64,000 nucleotides of DNA from Apteryx mantelli (lineage: Eukaryota > Chordata > Aves > Apterygiformes > Apterygidae), in NCBI RefSeq assembly GCF_036417845.1, contig NC_089978.1, positions 142,346,288-142,410,287 of the forward strand, written 5' to 3'. Below are positions 38,596 to 52,137 of this stretch, piece by piece. The translations under genes and the position numbers were made by a program. Every line of letters begins with the position of its first letter. Positions within the stretch are counted from its first letter, which is position 1. The notes under the pieces are model-generated. The model had not been told where the DNA came from, ran no database searches, and was given only the letters and a program-made list of their open reading frames with translations.

Positions 38596-38750
38596 CGTTT
38601 TGGGTGCCCAAACTGAGATGAAGAACCTGGCTTTTCACATTTCTCAGCATTACCAAGCACTGTGTATGTTGGCACTGTATGGTGAACGCACCTTTCCCCT
38701 AGACTTCACTGGCAGTGGCAAAGGCTTGCTACAGTTCATGGACCCACATG
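38596..38750 (+). repeat. ancient sauropsid dispersed-repeat relic
   Basis: TTTTGGGTGCCCAAACTGAG, followed by a degenerate middle (AGAACCTGGCTTTTCACA, CTCAGCA) and then CTAGACTTCACTGGCAGTGG at about 38699-38718, follows the order of the old repeat with 'TTTTGGGTGCCCAACTTGAG' ends and a 'CATTGACTTCAATGGGAG' core known from bird, crocodile and turtle DNA. The open frame at 38600-38857 is a by-product. Family assignment is from pattern memory only. Confidence 0.55.
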
Positions 38751-41700
38751 AGAAAACGAGGAACCAAAATCAACAGACTTACAGTCTGAGTGTGTTAAAA
38801 AACATAAGTAACATGCCTGACCTAATGTATTTCTGCCAAATAAACACACCTCCTTAAAAGCAAGTTTTAAAGCAAATAATAGTATGCATTACGGCATTAG
38901 GCAACATTTCCAGTTACCACAATTCAATGAAACGTGTTTTTTTCCTTAATGTTACAGTTCCAGAAGACAATATAAAATAAAAGTATTTACAAAAAATCTT
39001 TGTTTTAAGCAAATATCATGGTTTGGGGGAGGTTTGACTCGTAAGTTTTGAACTGTACAGTTGGCAGTGCTGGTTATGCCTCGGGGGAGGTGTAATGGGC
39101 TGTGGAGTCTTCCATGTCTGGCTGAACATAACACACACGAGTTATGACTCACAGCAGCTGCAACTGGTGACTGCTCAGGGGCCATGTGAACCGAGTCAGG
39201 TGTTGTCAACTCAGGTGCATAAACATCTTTAAGCATAAACACCACTGGCAAGTGCCCACACTACAAAGTGACCATCAGAAATGCTTTCCAGGCCAAACCA
39301 CCATCAAGGTAAACACGCATCTTTGAGAGGTGCCAGCTACATTAATGCTTTTGCCTAGCCATGGAAGCAAAATTGTAAGTGGGATAAATCAAAAAATAAT
39401 GGATAATATGAGTTGTGAGGTGAAAGTTAAATGCGCGGGAATCCAAAAAGAAAATGATTTTCACGACGAGTAATTCTCTAAAAATTCACTGCAAAGAAGA
39501 TCTAACCATAAACACCTTGATCATAGCAACAGGGAGTCAAATACCAAGAGGAGGGTTGAGACTTTGGAAGAATAAGCTTCTACATCAGAGTGTCATGATG
39601 CAAACAGCAAAGACCTTAAACAGAAATGTGGACAGATGGCAGTTTTGAATAAGAATCATAGTATGCTTTAATGAAGCAGCAGTCATCCAAAGGTATACCA
39701 GACAAATTACCCTCAAACTTTCATGGTACTGGGCAAAATTTTGAGAACTTGGTTCCCAATATGATGACCAGCATCTTCTCAACAGAACAGTGATGGCTTT
39801 TTGGGGTTAAAAGGTCTTAGCAGAGTGCTATAATTTGAAGGCAACCTGTCTCAGGTCAAACTTGGTCAAGGCTAAGAAAAAAAATTGATTCCAGGAGAGA
39901 AATAGTTCAGATACTCCAAATAGAATTTGGACTCAAGTATAATTTTGAAGGCACTCTTCTGATCTGGAACAGTAAAAATTTAACATCTTCCCTACAAAAT
40001 ATTTTTCCCTTCTTTCTTCATCACAGGGCTGCTATAAAATTTCTCAAAAAATACACTTATGAAAAACATTAAAATTACATCCTGAAATCCTAGGACTCAG
40101 AGGTCAGAACAGTTGACCTAAGAGGAAGAAATGGCCCAAACTAATCAAAACCATTGCCTTTTGTGTGAACATTTTTGATGAACAAAATAAACCTGCATGT
40201 GAAAGCATCTCTTATTACAGAATGTTAGTACGTTTCTGATACACTTCTAATTTTTTAAAACATTGCTTTGAAAACAGTACAACTTACCTATCTGCACTCC
40301 CATAATTACAGGATATTACTGATAAGTGATCTCACCAAGAAAAGGTAGGAAAACTAAGAGTTAAAGTTATGTTTACAATGCACAGACTATTAATTTTGAT
40401 TGCTGAAAAGGCAAATGAAAAAACAAAATATGTATGGGGGATGAGAAAGTGCTAGATCTTCCCTGGTACCATGGTTCCCAACCACACAACTGTGGTTTAA
40501 ACTCTGAATAAAAGTCATATTATTCTTATCATAAGAATCTAAGAGCAGCATTCACATATTCTGGAACAAGACACTCCGTGCTGGGACATAAGGCTGATAC
40601 CTAACCGGAAAAATAGCCAAAGTAGTGGAAAATCCCCCACACCATCCTCTCTTCAATGAATCAAAGTCAAAATCAACCAACCAGAAATTTAAACTAATAT
40701 AGTCATCTTAACTTTACTTTCTAGCTTTTGCTTCTTTTTCTCACAACACTGATGTACCGAAACATGGCTTTTTGTTTATGAATTTACTTCTAACATAGGA
40801 CTGCTTTACAAGCGATTTATGCATTCTGCCATATGTCATTAGTTTCTTCCACATTACTATGCATGCTGATATTAAAAGCTTTCTTTCACATTTGTTTTAG
40901 TCCAAATAGACTTTTTGAATAAATAAATAATGGAAAGTGGGGTGGAGTAATGAAATCAGTGTTAATTCAATAATATTTCGAAGGTTATTCTGACACTTAA
41001 AAAAGTCGCCAAATGCATTCTGCCTGCTTATTTTTATACAGATACATCTGTCAGGAACTCATGTGCAAGTTTGTACCAGGTCTCTTAGTATTGTGTGTGT
41101 TGTAAAATAATTATATATTGGTCTGCTCCCAATCTAAATATACTTGTGACTAAAGCGCTCACATGCAGATATAAATCTAGCAAATCAAAATCTGTTTCCA
41201 GAAGCTGTAACTTACTGAATTTAAACACAAAAACTAACAGGTGATGAGAAAGAATACATCAAAGATTACTTTAACTCTACCATAATGCACTACTACCATT
41301 ACACCTTATTTTATTGAATGATTCGTGCCTTATTGGCTTTTCTAGATATACTTTTATATTTCCCCTTCACTATTTTAAGACATACTATTTTTTATCCAAA
41401 AATTGCTTGCCTACCTAAACCTATTCAGAATTTTATATGACAAAATCTCATTGTCTGAAGATTAGCGAGAATTATAGAGGTTCATAGTACAGTCGGTGAG
41501 AACACAGCAGCCATGGCACAGCATAACCCCCAAAAGTCTTACCCTTCTTTGGATTTTACAATATCAAGGTTTGAAGCTACAAAATGAGTGGGTTTTTTTT
41601 TCCTCCCATAGAGCCAAAATAACAGACGATGCCATGCTTTGTGTTTAGCTTTGCGTAACAGAGGATGTACTTTACAGCAGAAAGTTGCACAGCCTTTCTA

Positions 41701-44259
41701 TCTTCATGTATTATTTGTAATATAGGCCAAACCTATCAAATGGTATGTTGTTTCCATAAAGATATCCTAATAGAGATTCAAATCTCAGACCGGAAGGGAG
41801 CTCAAAAGAGGACAAAACTCATCTGGAATTTGACTGCCTTTTAGAAAATTCGCCTATTTATAGCTACCACAGATGTTTTGCCTAAATCTGTCTGCACATG
41901 CAATTGACAAAAAAATGAACAGTAAATTGCAATTATTTGGGAACGACCAGGGCAATTATTTAAAAAAGAATAAGTCAAAGCTTTCCTATCCAGTACTCTC
42001 TATTCACTTAAGATGTAACACCACTCCCCATTTAAAAATTGAGAAGATTTTTTTTTCCCCTCATCATTTAAAGGACACTTAAGTATACTGTGCAGCTTGA
42101 GTCATCAGAATTACTGAACGTTTATACTGCACACGGCCCATAACTTTGGGCCAGACTGTGTTGACACTGTACAAAGATAAAGACTTTGATTCTCAAGTCT
42201 TTAGGCCAATGGTCCTTTTCTTTTTACAAAGTAGAAAAAAACCAATCATATGTATTTGAAATGTACAGCTCTCAATTTTTATTTGAAGAAATAACACTTT
42301 AAAAGTATTCTTCTGCAATCCAAAACAGTTAACCGCAACTGCAAAAAGTTAAGTATCCACTAATTTTAGCACCTTAGTGACTAAATTAAACATTTTTCAT
42401 TTTTCTGACAATAGGTTACTCTGAATTTTCCCCCCAGAATTCTGGCTGAGTTGGTGCATTTTTTTTTAATGTAAAATCTCAATATGGATTTTCTGCAATA
42501 AAAAATTTAAGATAATTTTTTTTTTTAAGTAGGTTTTCTTACACTGATAACTGCAAAAAATAAATTTACAAAAAGAACAAGGTACTTTCATTTGGTGCTT
42601 GTACTTCATATTCTCAACCTCAATATTTTTTAGGTAGAAAGCCTTAAAGGAAAAAAAAACACCACAACATATATGTGAGTTTTGTTTACAAAAAATAATC
42701 CAGTTATTGCTCACACTGTTATTCTTTATATGCGAGAAGGGGAACGAGTTCATATTACTTTGAATCAAGAGTTTTTTTCTCAAGATTTTTTCAGAAGTAG
42801 AAAAGTACTACTTGCTGCAGCACTACGAGTTCTTGATATATCGAACAGTAGAGGGAATCGTCACAGAAACTATGGAAACTGCTTCCAGCCTGAACTTAGC
42901 AGGCTCCTTTTTGCCAATATTTCAAAACATATTTAGCTGAATAAGCATATTTTAGACATTACAGCAGGGTGTAATCACTTTTTCATCTGATCTGCTCCTC
43001 AAGTATGCTTTATAACAAACAGGTGGAAAGTTACACGGTGAAAAAGCAAGACAATAAAATTTAAAATAATAAATTACTCTAAAACATTTCCCATTTCCCC
43101 CAGCACCCTCCCAACTAAAGTACATGAAAAACCTCATGTAAGTGATGAGTGCCTGACTCACACTGGAGTTTCATATAACTGCCTCTTCTGGACGTTTTAA
43201 TGGGAGTCTCTCTTTCATCGGTACTAGCCACCACATGGTGCGCTGTTGTTTAAGATGTTTTCTTTCACCTGATGTGTGCTAAATGGCTTGAGCAGCACTT
43301 GAGAAACGGTTCCCTTCCCTTTGCCATACCAGCAGAGTCTCAGGGAGCAGGGGTGCGAGCACAGCCTCCTCGCCGAGGCATGAGAGAGGTCCTGGCACAG
43401 AAGGCTCCTCCTGCCAAAATGGCCCAAGCCCTCAGTCAGAGGCAGCTGACCTTAGGGGTACCAGAAGGACCACCAATCTGCTGAGGCTCTGAAGGATAAC
43501 GAGGCTGTGAACAGTATGCAAAGCAAATGCATGTCAGTATATAAATGTCACAGGACTACAGGTCTGAATCTCCTTTCCAGTCACTGGCCTTACGCCGAAT
43601 GACTTGAATGGATTCAAGGTTTCATATGGGGAAACCTCTCCGGTAAAAAGGCTACAAAAATGGCAAAGCAGAGCCCATGTCCATGTGACACAAACTACAG
43701 AGAACAAGTTCCTGTGCTCTTTCTCTTTCCAGACTTCAGGGGAGATCCCTTGGCTGGTGTGAACACCTGTAACTCGGCTCCAATAAGACTGTTCTACCTC
43801 AGTCTAGGATCTTGGCTGTACACTGAAAAGGTCAGAGGCAAACATCACAATGAGGCCAGGTTTGAGGTAGTTTAGTTCCTTTGTTGGAGGAATGCAGTTT
43901 TTGGGCTAGAGATGGCATTCAGAATTTGTTTGGTTACTCATCTGGTGTCGGCTAATAGAGCATGCGGTTAAGGAATGCAAGCGCATGCTTGTTCCTAAGT
44001 GATTGCTACCTAATACCTAGGCTCAAGCTCAGTGATGAACATTTGAATGCTTACACAGACCTTGCACAAAAGAGAAGGGCTGCTGAATGAAACAATGGCT
44101 GTATGCTTCTATAAATTATCGATTCAGCATTTTCAGATTGTCTCACTCCATTTAATAAAAAAAACAGCTGGCAAAGATAATCCTCTGAGACAGGACTGCA
44201 AAGTGAACTAACAGTGCAGTACAGAACACTTCATCTTCTGGTCACTTCCGGAAAAATGG
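38751..44259. other. AT-rich non-coding DNA
   Basis: No exon is supported. A weak minus-strand CR1-like scrap lies at about 41786-41826. A string GGGCCAGACTGTG at about 42149-42161 recalls the ends of old dispersed repeats. The open frame at 42682-42936 (84 codons) is unrecognised. Confidence 0.5.
41786..41826 (-). mobile_element. possible scrap of an old CR1 3' end
   Basis: 'CAGACCGGAAGGGAGCTCAA' followed by AGAGGAC...CTCATCTG resembles the reverse complement of the CR1 3' tail (GGAAGGGACCTC..GATCATCTAG). It is only about 40 bp and heavily diverged, so chance is not excluded. Confidence 0.35.
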
Positions 44260-44260
44260 G

Positions 44261-44425
44261 TTTCATTGGCATTAATTAGCTGTTACCTGCTCTCCAGAGT
44301 TTACTATTGATATTAATTAGCACTACAGGAGTACTTCAGATCCTATGTTAATTTTAGGGCACAGCTGTGGTAGGATTTGCTTTGGAAAACTTACAGGATT
44401 AATATAGATATTAATGTGGAGAAAT
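44261..44425. promoter_or_regulatory. homeodomain-site cluster, candidate enhancer
   Basis: The 10-mer ATTAATTAGC occurs exactly twice, starting at 44271 and 44312 (41 bp apart, nearly four helical turns), with additional TTAATTTT at 44348 and ATTAATGTG at 44410. TAATTA is the core bound by Antp-, LIM- and paired-class homeodomains. An E-box (CAGCTG) lies at about 44166 and another (CACAGCTGTG) at about 44361-44370. Conservation and activity are not testable here. Confidence 0.35.
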
Positions 44426-44650
44426 ACAATGAAGGGAAAGGCTGGGAGGAAGAAAAATGATTTGGGATATGTCACGGTTAATATGCGGTCCCAGAATACA
44501 TCAACAGTTGCACATGGAAACAACCCTGTCCCCTGAGGAACATGGGCCTGTGTGTGAAAAACTGGGGAGAAAAACTGCATTGTGCTTGTGCACCCCATCA
44601 AAGAAAGTAATGCATTTCTTCTCAAAGTAGGACTCATGTAAAAGCTGTTC

Positions 44651-44716
44651 ATGTATATATATATAAATATATATTATATATAAAACATATACACACACAC
44701 ACATATATATATATAT
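44651..44716 (+). repeat. (AT)n/(CA)n compound microsatellite
   Basis: ATGTATATATATATAAATAT and more AT repeats, then ACACACACACAC, then ATATATATATATAT. Confidence 0.95.
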
Positions 44717-46684
44717 CAAAAAGTCATAATTTGGTGTGGTTTTACCACCTCTGTGTAGGAGCTGGCAGGAAGGTGGCAGACCTGTATGTCCTAGGTCAGG
44801 TATTTAAATGCATGGGTGTAGGGCAAACTGGAAAACTCGACCACACATGCTCAGTAATTATGTCTGAGAGATGAAGAATATGGTCATCCAGTCCTATCTG
44901 TTTGCATATTTCTTGAGCAATACACCCAATTTTGCAGCAGCTACTCTTTTTGTTGCTGTTTTCTCAGAACGTGTCTAGCGCAAACATACACACAATAGCG
45001 CATAAAGGTACAACTGCCTTTGCTCTGCTGTAGCAATACCTGTGCGGCTGGGTTTACATTTATACATAGATTCAATTTATTGCATCTGTTTGTCTGTGTT
45101 ACTGTAGCTGTTTTGCATTCCTATGTTTTCATGCTCAGTACAGTAAACACCAGGGACTGCAGCTTGATAAACGAACGCAAGACCAAATTAGGGATGTGAC
45201 TATGGGCTGTGTGATCATACAAATGCAATGCTTTTGCATGGGCAGAATAGGGAAGAAGCTCAGTAGTCCAGCAATGTAAACATGGAAATATAATATCTCT
45301 GACTTAAGGGCTCTCTTGAATTCCAGAGCTGCATGTTATGTTTTGGTGTTATCTGTTGCTGTTTCAACCTGAATATCTCCAAATATTGGTAACTATAAAT
45401 GAAAACAGGGTGGGGGAGCAGAGCTTTAAAAAAAAGGGGGGGGCAGCTAATCAAAGACTGCTTCCCCCAAAACATGGAGCCTTTTCTTTATAAAATTTGG
45501 GATGACCTGGAGCAACCAGAAGTGCTTCCTTTGAAAGAAAAGTCATGCAACCCTTCTTACTTAACTAATAGGTGGAGGTGTTTATCTCTAAATGTTTGTA
45601 GAAATGAAACTGCAGTACAGTATTTTCTTCCATATATCAGTCTATTTCCTTAGCTTTGAAGGCCTGAATATAATCATTTATACAAGAACAAAAATAGCCT
45701 TTGAAAGATATTACAGTTTTTCCAAGTTACAGAACATCTCTGTGAAAAAATGCATCATGCCTCAAAACTCTCCTCTCCAAAATACTGGACAATAAACAAA
45801 CAACACTGTTTCACAGGGGAGACATCATGATGTTGAATCTGCAAACACCTCCGTCTTCTGCCTACAAATATGCTATGTAGAAGACCTAACCAGAATCACC
45901 CTCATCAGGGGTGTTATATCTCAAGAGTCCATGCCTGAGAGTATCTTCAGCCAGAAGAATTAGAGTATCAGTATAAAAGGCTTTACCCTGATATCATATG
46001 ACTTCTGCTCTGGAAAGTCTAATTTTCTCCTATATTCAGCTTCTCTCCCATCTCACTTTCTGGTCAACTGAGACTCACTGTCTTTGCCCTCCAATGCACC
46101 AAAACCTGTTGAATTAAAGTAAATTTCCATGCTGGTCATTCTGTTTAAATACTGTTACCCATTACCTTGACATGGGTATGTCTGGTCTAGGTTATCAACT
46201 TAACTTATCGACTGTCCTCAGAGGACCCTAAAATCTGTGCAAGACAAACAACAAAAATATATAGTTATAGTTTTACTTAAAAGGGCTCTGCAAGACTCAG
46301 GTTTCTTTACCTTCGCTTGGTGGCTGAACAGTTGAATCATTTTTGCCTCCCTTTCCACCTGTCCTTTGCTCAGCAGAACTCAACACACTAAAGGACCTGC
46401 TCTACAGACTCACATGGAGCTTCTGAAGAGCAACCTGCTTGTGAAGCAACCATCATGCATTCCCTCTCAACAGCCTTAGAAGCTCTCCGAGTCCTCCCTG
46501 CCAAGTACTAGTTGGAAGGCAAAAAATTAACTGAGATATACAAGTTTTAAAGACACATCAGAAAACTAACAGCATACTGTATATTTATAATTTTCATTCA
46601 GGGGGTTGATTTACCAATTTTGAAGTGCCAAAGGGTGTTGTATTGTGTGCATTGTCTATAAAGATATATTAGAGCATCTTCTGC

Positions 46685-46713
46685 CTTTAGAAGGCTCCAA
46701 AGGCCTTCTAAAG
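46685..46713. repeat. short perfect inverted repeat (11-bp arms, 7-nt loop)
   Basis: CTTTAGAAGGC and its reverse complement GCCTTCTAAAG are separated by TCCAAAG. It is too short for a microRNA precursor and has no downstream T run in the sense of a bacterial terminator; function unknown. Confidence 0.7.
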
Positions 46714-46763
46714 TACACGGCATAAACATAGACTAGCCCATCCCTATAAAGAAATATTACCTT

Positions 46764-46783
46764 TATAAATCTATAGATTTATA
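46764..46783. repeat. 20-bp perfect palindrome
   Basis: TATAAATCTATAGATTTATA is its own reverse complement. It lies 50 bp right of the preceding inverted repeat. Confidence 0.8.
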
Positions 46784-49700
46784 GCACAAACATTTCCAGT
46801 ACAGTCCTTGGTGATTTTCGCTGTACTCCAGCAATTGTGTTACATGCAAAGACAGTAGTCAAAAACTGTTCAGAAGTATTCAGAGAATGTGTTAGCAGTT
46901 AGCAGTTAGCACATGAATTCATTTTTCTGTTTTAAAATCCTTTCAAGAAATGAATAAACTAAGATAACAATAGAATCTTTAACAATATTACTCAGACAAA
47001 CGTTTGGACATCTGACATACTAGAGTGAAGTGTGATAGCATCTATCATAAGTACAATTATACAGCATTTACTTGCTATCAGGAACTGCGTCAGATTAAAA
47101 ACCTGCGTCTGTAGGGGCAGACAAAGAACTTTCTTACAGAAACATAATCACACAATCCTAAAGTTTTCCGTTACCAACCACAGGAATGCACATTAAAAGG
47201 AGGCATTTCAGGTGTATAACTGAAGAGCGCTAGGCAAGTGCCCTCACTGACTATTAATGGGAGTTATACCACTGAAATTATCTTGTGTATATTTAAACAC
47301 ACAGTATATTTAAATGCAAGACAGTTGTGATATAACCCAAATTTATGAATACGAGTTTCCTGAAGCGACTCATGTAAAGCTGACAGAAGTGCTGATAAAA
47401 ACTAACATAACACCATCTCTCCCTAATATGTAGAAAGAAACCTATTTTAGGAACACATTAGGGCATTGAAAAATTTTACTGGGTGCTACTTTAGCCTCTG
47501 CATTTTAAAACCAGTTACTTTACTTACCAGAAGTTTTGCTATGCAAAGATCAGAGCACTAGAAAGTATTAAACTCCTTTAAAATATTTTAAATATTTCTT
47601 ATGCAATGGAATGCCACAATTTTCCAAAGTCCAGTATCTCAAGCCTTTTAAAGGTTAGAAGCAGTAATTTGCACTGGTGAGAGCCACCTGAGGAATAAAG
47701 CTTCCCATTTCTATTCCTCAGAATAACCAGATCCTAAAACTGTACTGCTTATCTGAGACTGAATACCACAACTACTATAATTTGAAGGATACTTATATAT
47801 TTAGGTAATAAAACACCTTTGTGGTGGATGTTGATTTCTTTCAGACTTCTGCCTTTCTGCAGTCACAGAGAATTTTGTATGTTAGAAACAGTCATGAAAG
47901 AAATGGATTAGTGATAAAGATGCAGTTTATCAGATGTGTATCACCATACTGCTAGACAAGATAGTATACAATAAATCCATAGCATGCATATAACACAGAC
48001 ATGTATACCTTTAAGTGTATGTAAGTTTTATATAAAACATTGATGTTCTTCAGGAAAGAGTTCACTACATTTATTTTTGGTCACTTGGTTTGGAAGTATA
48101 CATTTTTAAGTGAAGCTTTATATAATGACTTTGAGAGCCAACTGTTCAGTTCACCTCTTGTGCAATTTAAAATTTCCTAGCAATGCATGCACACACAGAA
48201 AGACGGAAATGGCTGCGGAATGAGACTTACCATCTTTAAAGTAATTAAAACTGAACAGTAATCTTTAAGGGCAATCATTATTTTAATAGCCCCTCCAAAT
48301 TATAGGAAGACGATATCTAGAACTTTCCCTCCAGCAACAGCCTTCTAACCCCAGCAAGAGAAGAAAAATACTCCCACCAATGCATGGCAGGAGCAGCCCT
48401 GACCAAGCATTGCATCTTCCCTTTCACAGACACCCAAAATTTACAGAAAGCGGTCAGAACTGGCCACATGCCAGGCCAACATTCCCTGTAAAGTGAAAAT
48501 CCTTTGGTTATGTCAAACAAAATGCCAGAGGTACTATATACAATACCTAACTCAGTTTCTGCCTGGCAAATACAAGTCGACTAAAGGCAACAAGTGCAAA
48601 TCCTTCTTTTTGGAAGAAAGAGAAATGAAATTTATGCAGCTGGCAATGCCCTCCTCGACTGTTCGGCCTACTTCCACACCACACATTTACTTATTCATAT
48701 TCTGTCTGTGCTTACACCTTTGCACAGGCTGGCTGAAAGCACTGTATTACCACAGGTGACAGCAGAAAAGACAAGGAGGGATCAGGCTACCACACACCTT
48801 GATACAAGGGAAGTAGCAATTTTTCTACTCTGTCTCACCAGTTTTCTACTGCTAGTCCTACTCGAGGCTGCTGCCTGCCTGGTGAGGACTTTTCCCTCTC
48901 TAAGCCTCTGGCACTCCATCCCACCCCATCCCACAATGGCCTCCAGCTCTTACACACAGTAGTACCCCCGTTCAGACCTGAATGCCAATGTTCCACAAAA
49001 CAGTGCACTGGGACAGGATAGCCATCTTCACAATTAAAACTCATTTGCAACATTTTTTTTTAAACTGCACAATACATTTGCTTATTACAGCAAGAAATTT
49101 GGTGTGTAATGCTGCATGGCAATAATATAAATAGCTAGGCAAGAATTTCTTACATAGGACAGATGCTGGGCTCTTGTGTTTCCTTTGACTAACTTTGTCA
49201 TGGGCAGATAGTTCAAGATTTAACCATTATTGTACGTGCTTTAGCCTTGAACTTCTTCAAAATGGACCAACAAGTGCAGGTCTCACATACAAGCAATCAG
49301 GAGACTGTTCTCCACACCAATTCCTCAAAAGAACTCTTGCATTTAATTACTTGTGTCTACAAAGAAATATCCTTAAACTCCTACTGTACATAGCAGAAAT
49401 GAAAGAGAATGATCAATTAGTGCCATGATTATTGCTTTAATATAATCAAATGTCTAAAATAGTTGTATAGAGTACCCATCTAATTCACTCTGTTGCATTT
49501 CATTATGTGAGTGGGCCGCATACACCTGTGCCAAACAGTAAAACACTATGAAAAATTCTGCAAATTTAGATTTTAGATTGCTAAAAATTGAGACTTATGC
49601 TATGTAAAAATCATTAAATTTGTAACTTAATTATGGTTTTAACAATTTAAATTGCAGAAGAGAAAAATAAGTATGACCTTTCTAGCGCGTTTGAATTCAA

Positions 49701-52112
49701 CAAAATTAAACATTCTTGAGCGTTTCCTATTTTAACGGGAAAATTAAAAAATATTGAGATAAAATGAGAGTGTGGGGGTGAGGTGAGGGGTAAAACTGCA
49801 CTTAACTACACAGCACGTTTTTGTGCCTGAGGCCCAGAAATCAAAACTTTTCATAGAGTGGTCACCATTAAAATTGAAATCCTCACTAACTTCAGGCATG
49901 TTCGTTGCTTATTCAAAATAATTTTCTCAGTATGAGTGAAGTGGATTACTTCCAGTGTATCCTGAAGTAAAGAATATAAGAGGGCGCACTAAAGTTAATC
50001 AGAGCAAGAGTTCTTTCTGATGTTTCAAAGATCTGGCAGGAGTAGAATATGCCCCCTTTGCAGGGATCCAACTTCTGTTTGTCAACCAAATTTGTTCTCT
50101 AAGTTTCCCACTGTGCCTTAGTCATAGCAAGAGGTGGACGGAAGATGAGACTTCCTGACAATTCTTTTGTCACGATGGCTAAAATCTGCCCTTAGATCCT
50201 CTACCATCCACCACAGAAAAATTCTAGCAATTCTAGCAATGACAAGCCTTGGCAGACCACAGTTCCTGCTCATGAACCATACTGTACCCTTTTGGACTTG
50301 AGTCTGGGAGGGAGAAAATGGAGTTTAAAAAAGTGAGAGAGATCTTGGGAATGTGTCACCATCCATGTGAGCAAATTGCTACTGTATCCAACAGGCAGAC
50401 AATAAAGGACTGTCACAGCTCTATATGGAAACCGGGGAGAGGCAGAATACGCAGCTGAGGACGAAGGACAAGCAGTGGTGGGCACGAGGGCCTCTCCCAA
50501 GACAGAGGTAACATGGCTGGAGAAAATGAAGCTCAGCAGGCTGCTGGCAGCATCAGGGCATGTAAATACTTGTCATGTTCACTGGCTATAAAATGCATAA
50601 TGACACCATGAGGAAAATAGCCATTTGTTCTAATGGTAAAATATCAGAAAGCATCTTATCTCTTCAAAGCAAAGATATGCTTATTTCTGCAGTCTGAACT
50701 TAACCATGAATCTGGCTGTAGAGCTAGGAAGAGATACAATACACAAGGTGAGAGACTCAGAGCTAAAACTGGTGTAAAAAAACCAAACCAAAACAATCCA
50801 AATCCCCGAAACACGAGTAGAAGAAAATCAAAGAACCAGACAAGAAAACCCAACTTTTCCTTCCCTTTCCCACCTTAAAACAAACCAAGCCTCTCAGGTT
50901 GATTTACTAAAATTTTTCTATTTTTCACTCTGGAAAAATGAAAGCTCAAAACAACCTTAACTATGGGATCTCTGCAAATGTCCTTGCATTGCACACACCT
51001 AACTGAAGGATTTGTTCATCTAAAATTATCACAGTATGTCAGTATTGCTCTCACTTCTTTTCTGAGGATCAGAACGCTCAATAAGCAATTTCTGTCTTTT
51101 CCCCCTACCCCTAATCCCAACCAATTCCATCAAAACAAAGAAACTAACTAACAACAAATTCCCCTTTGGCACAGGCTGTAACCTTCAAAGACGACATTAA
51201 ATTCCAGGGGATACCTAATAGCAACACAGGCATCCAAACTCTGTCTACAACTTTTGCTTTCGCTTACCAGTAATCCAAGGGCTTTAGTAACTGACAGAAT
51301 GCATCTGAATAAAAGCATGTACTAACCTAACAGCTCCTTTTCCTACTGTAGAGATCTTACAGAGAAAGCATCTCTCACACTAGGCCAGAAAGCAATGTGT
51401 AATTTTACAAAAATAAATCTTTATTCTACAGTGAGTGAACCATTACAGAATGTAAAACTATTTCAGGCTCTGCACTTCTCATGTCCTTCAAATCCCCAAA
51501 ACAATGAAGCAGCACATATGTATATGCACACACACGTGTGATTTAAAAGAAAAGAATAATGCCAAGAAATAATTAATTTGGCAAATCTTATGACTGTGCA
51601 GGAATTGCTGAGTTTTAAGAGCAAAATAACTGCCAAAGAAAGCTACTTTCAAAGTGTAAGCTGTACCAGTACAGTCAACAGAATCTGAGAGAAAAATACG
51701 ATCCATAATCATTAATGTGATATGTTTTTGTAGAGCCTTTCCTGCACAATTAACGGCTTTCTCTCAGCTTTAAAGACAGTAAAGAATAAGAGAAATTTTT
51801 CTTATTCTAAAAGCAGAATATGTTTATATGTTTGCAGTGTGGTCTGGCTTTCTTGCCAATTTTGTCCGTTTTCAGAGCTAGTTACAAGGAGCTTCCCATG
51901 TGCCGAACTGCACCAATATATGACTGTGCAGATATGCTTTCTGACTTAACCAAATTACCTTTTTATTACCCTAAATGCTTTATAGATAGGTCACTACTTG
52001 CATGCATCTAGAAGTTAATTCTAAATGAAATTAGTGAATGAAAGAACTGTTTTGTCATATGCAAAATGCTTTATACCCTGCACATTTTGGGGTCAAATTA
52101 GATAAGTGTGAT

Positions 52113-52137
52113 AACAACAACAACAACAACAACAACA
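52113..52137 (+). repeat. (AAC)n microsatellite
   Basis: Eight perfect AAC/CAA units. Confidence 0.95.

Larger units (their letters stand above)
44717..52112. other. AT-rich non-coding DNA
   Basis: No exon is supported; all open frames are below 125 codons and overlap antisense frames. Two short inverted repeats lie at 46685-46713 and 46764-46783. Three perfect GTTAGCA heptamers lie at 46891-46911. A short 'CTCACTGACTATTAATGGGA' string at 47243-47262 recalls the core of old dispersed repeats. Confidence 0.5.

Noticed and set aside
42682..42936. 84-codon open frame with fairly ordinary amino-acid composition
   Set aside because: No recognisable domain, no flanking splice sites that fit, and an overlapping antisense frame. 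Left as non-coding.
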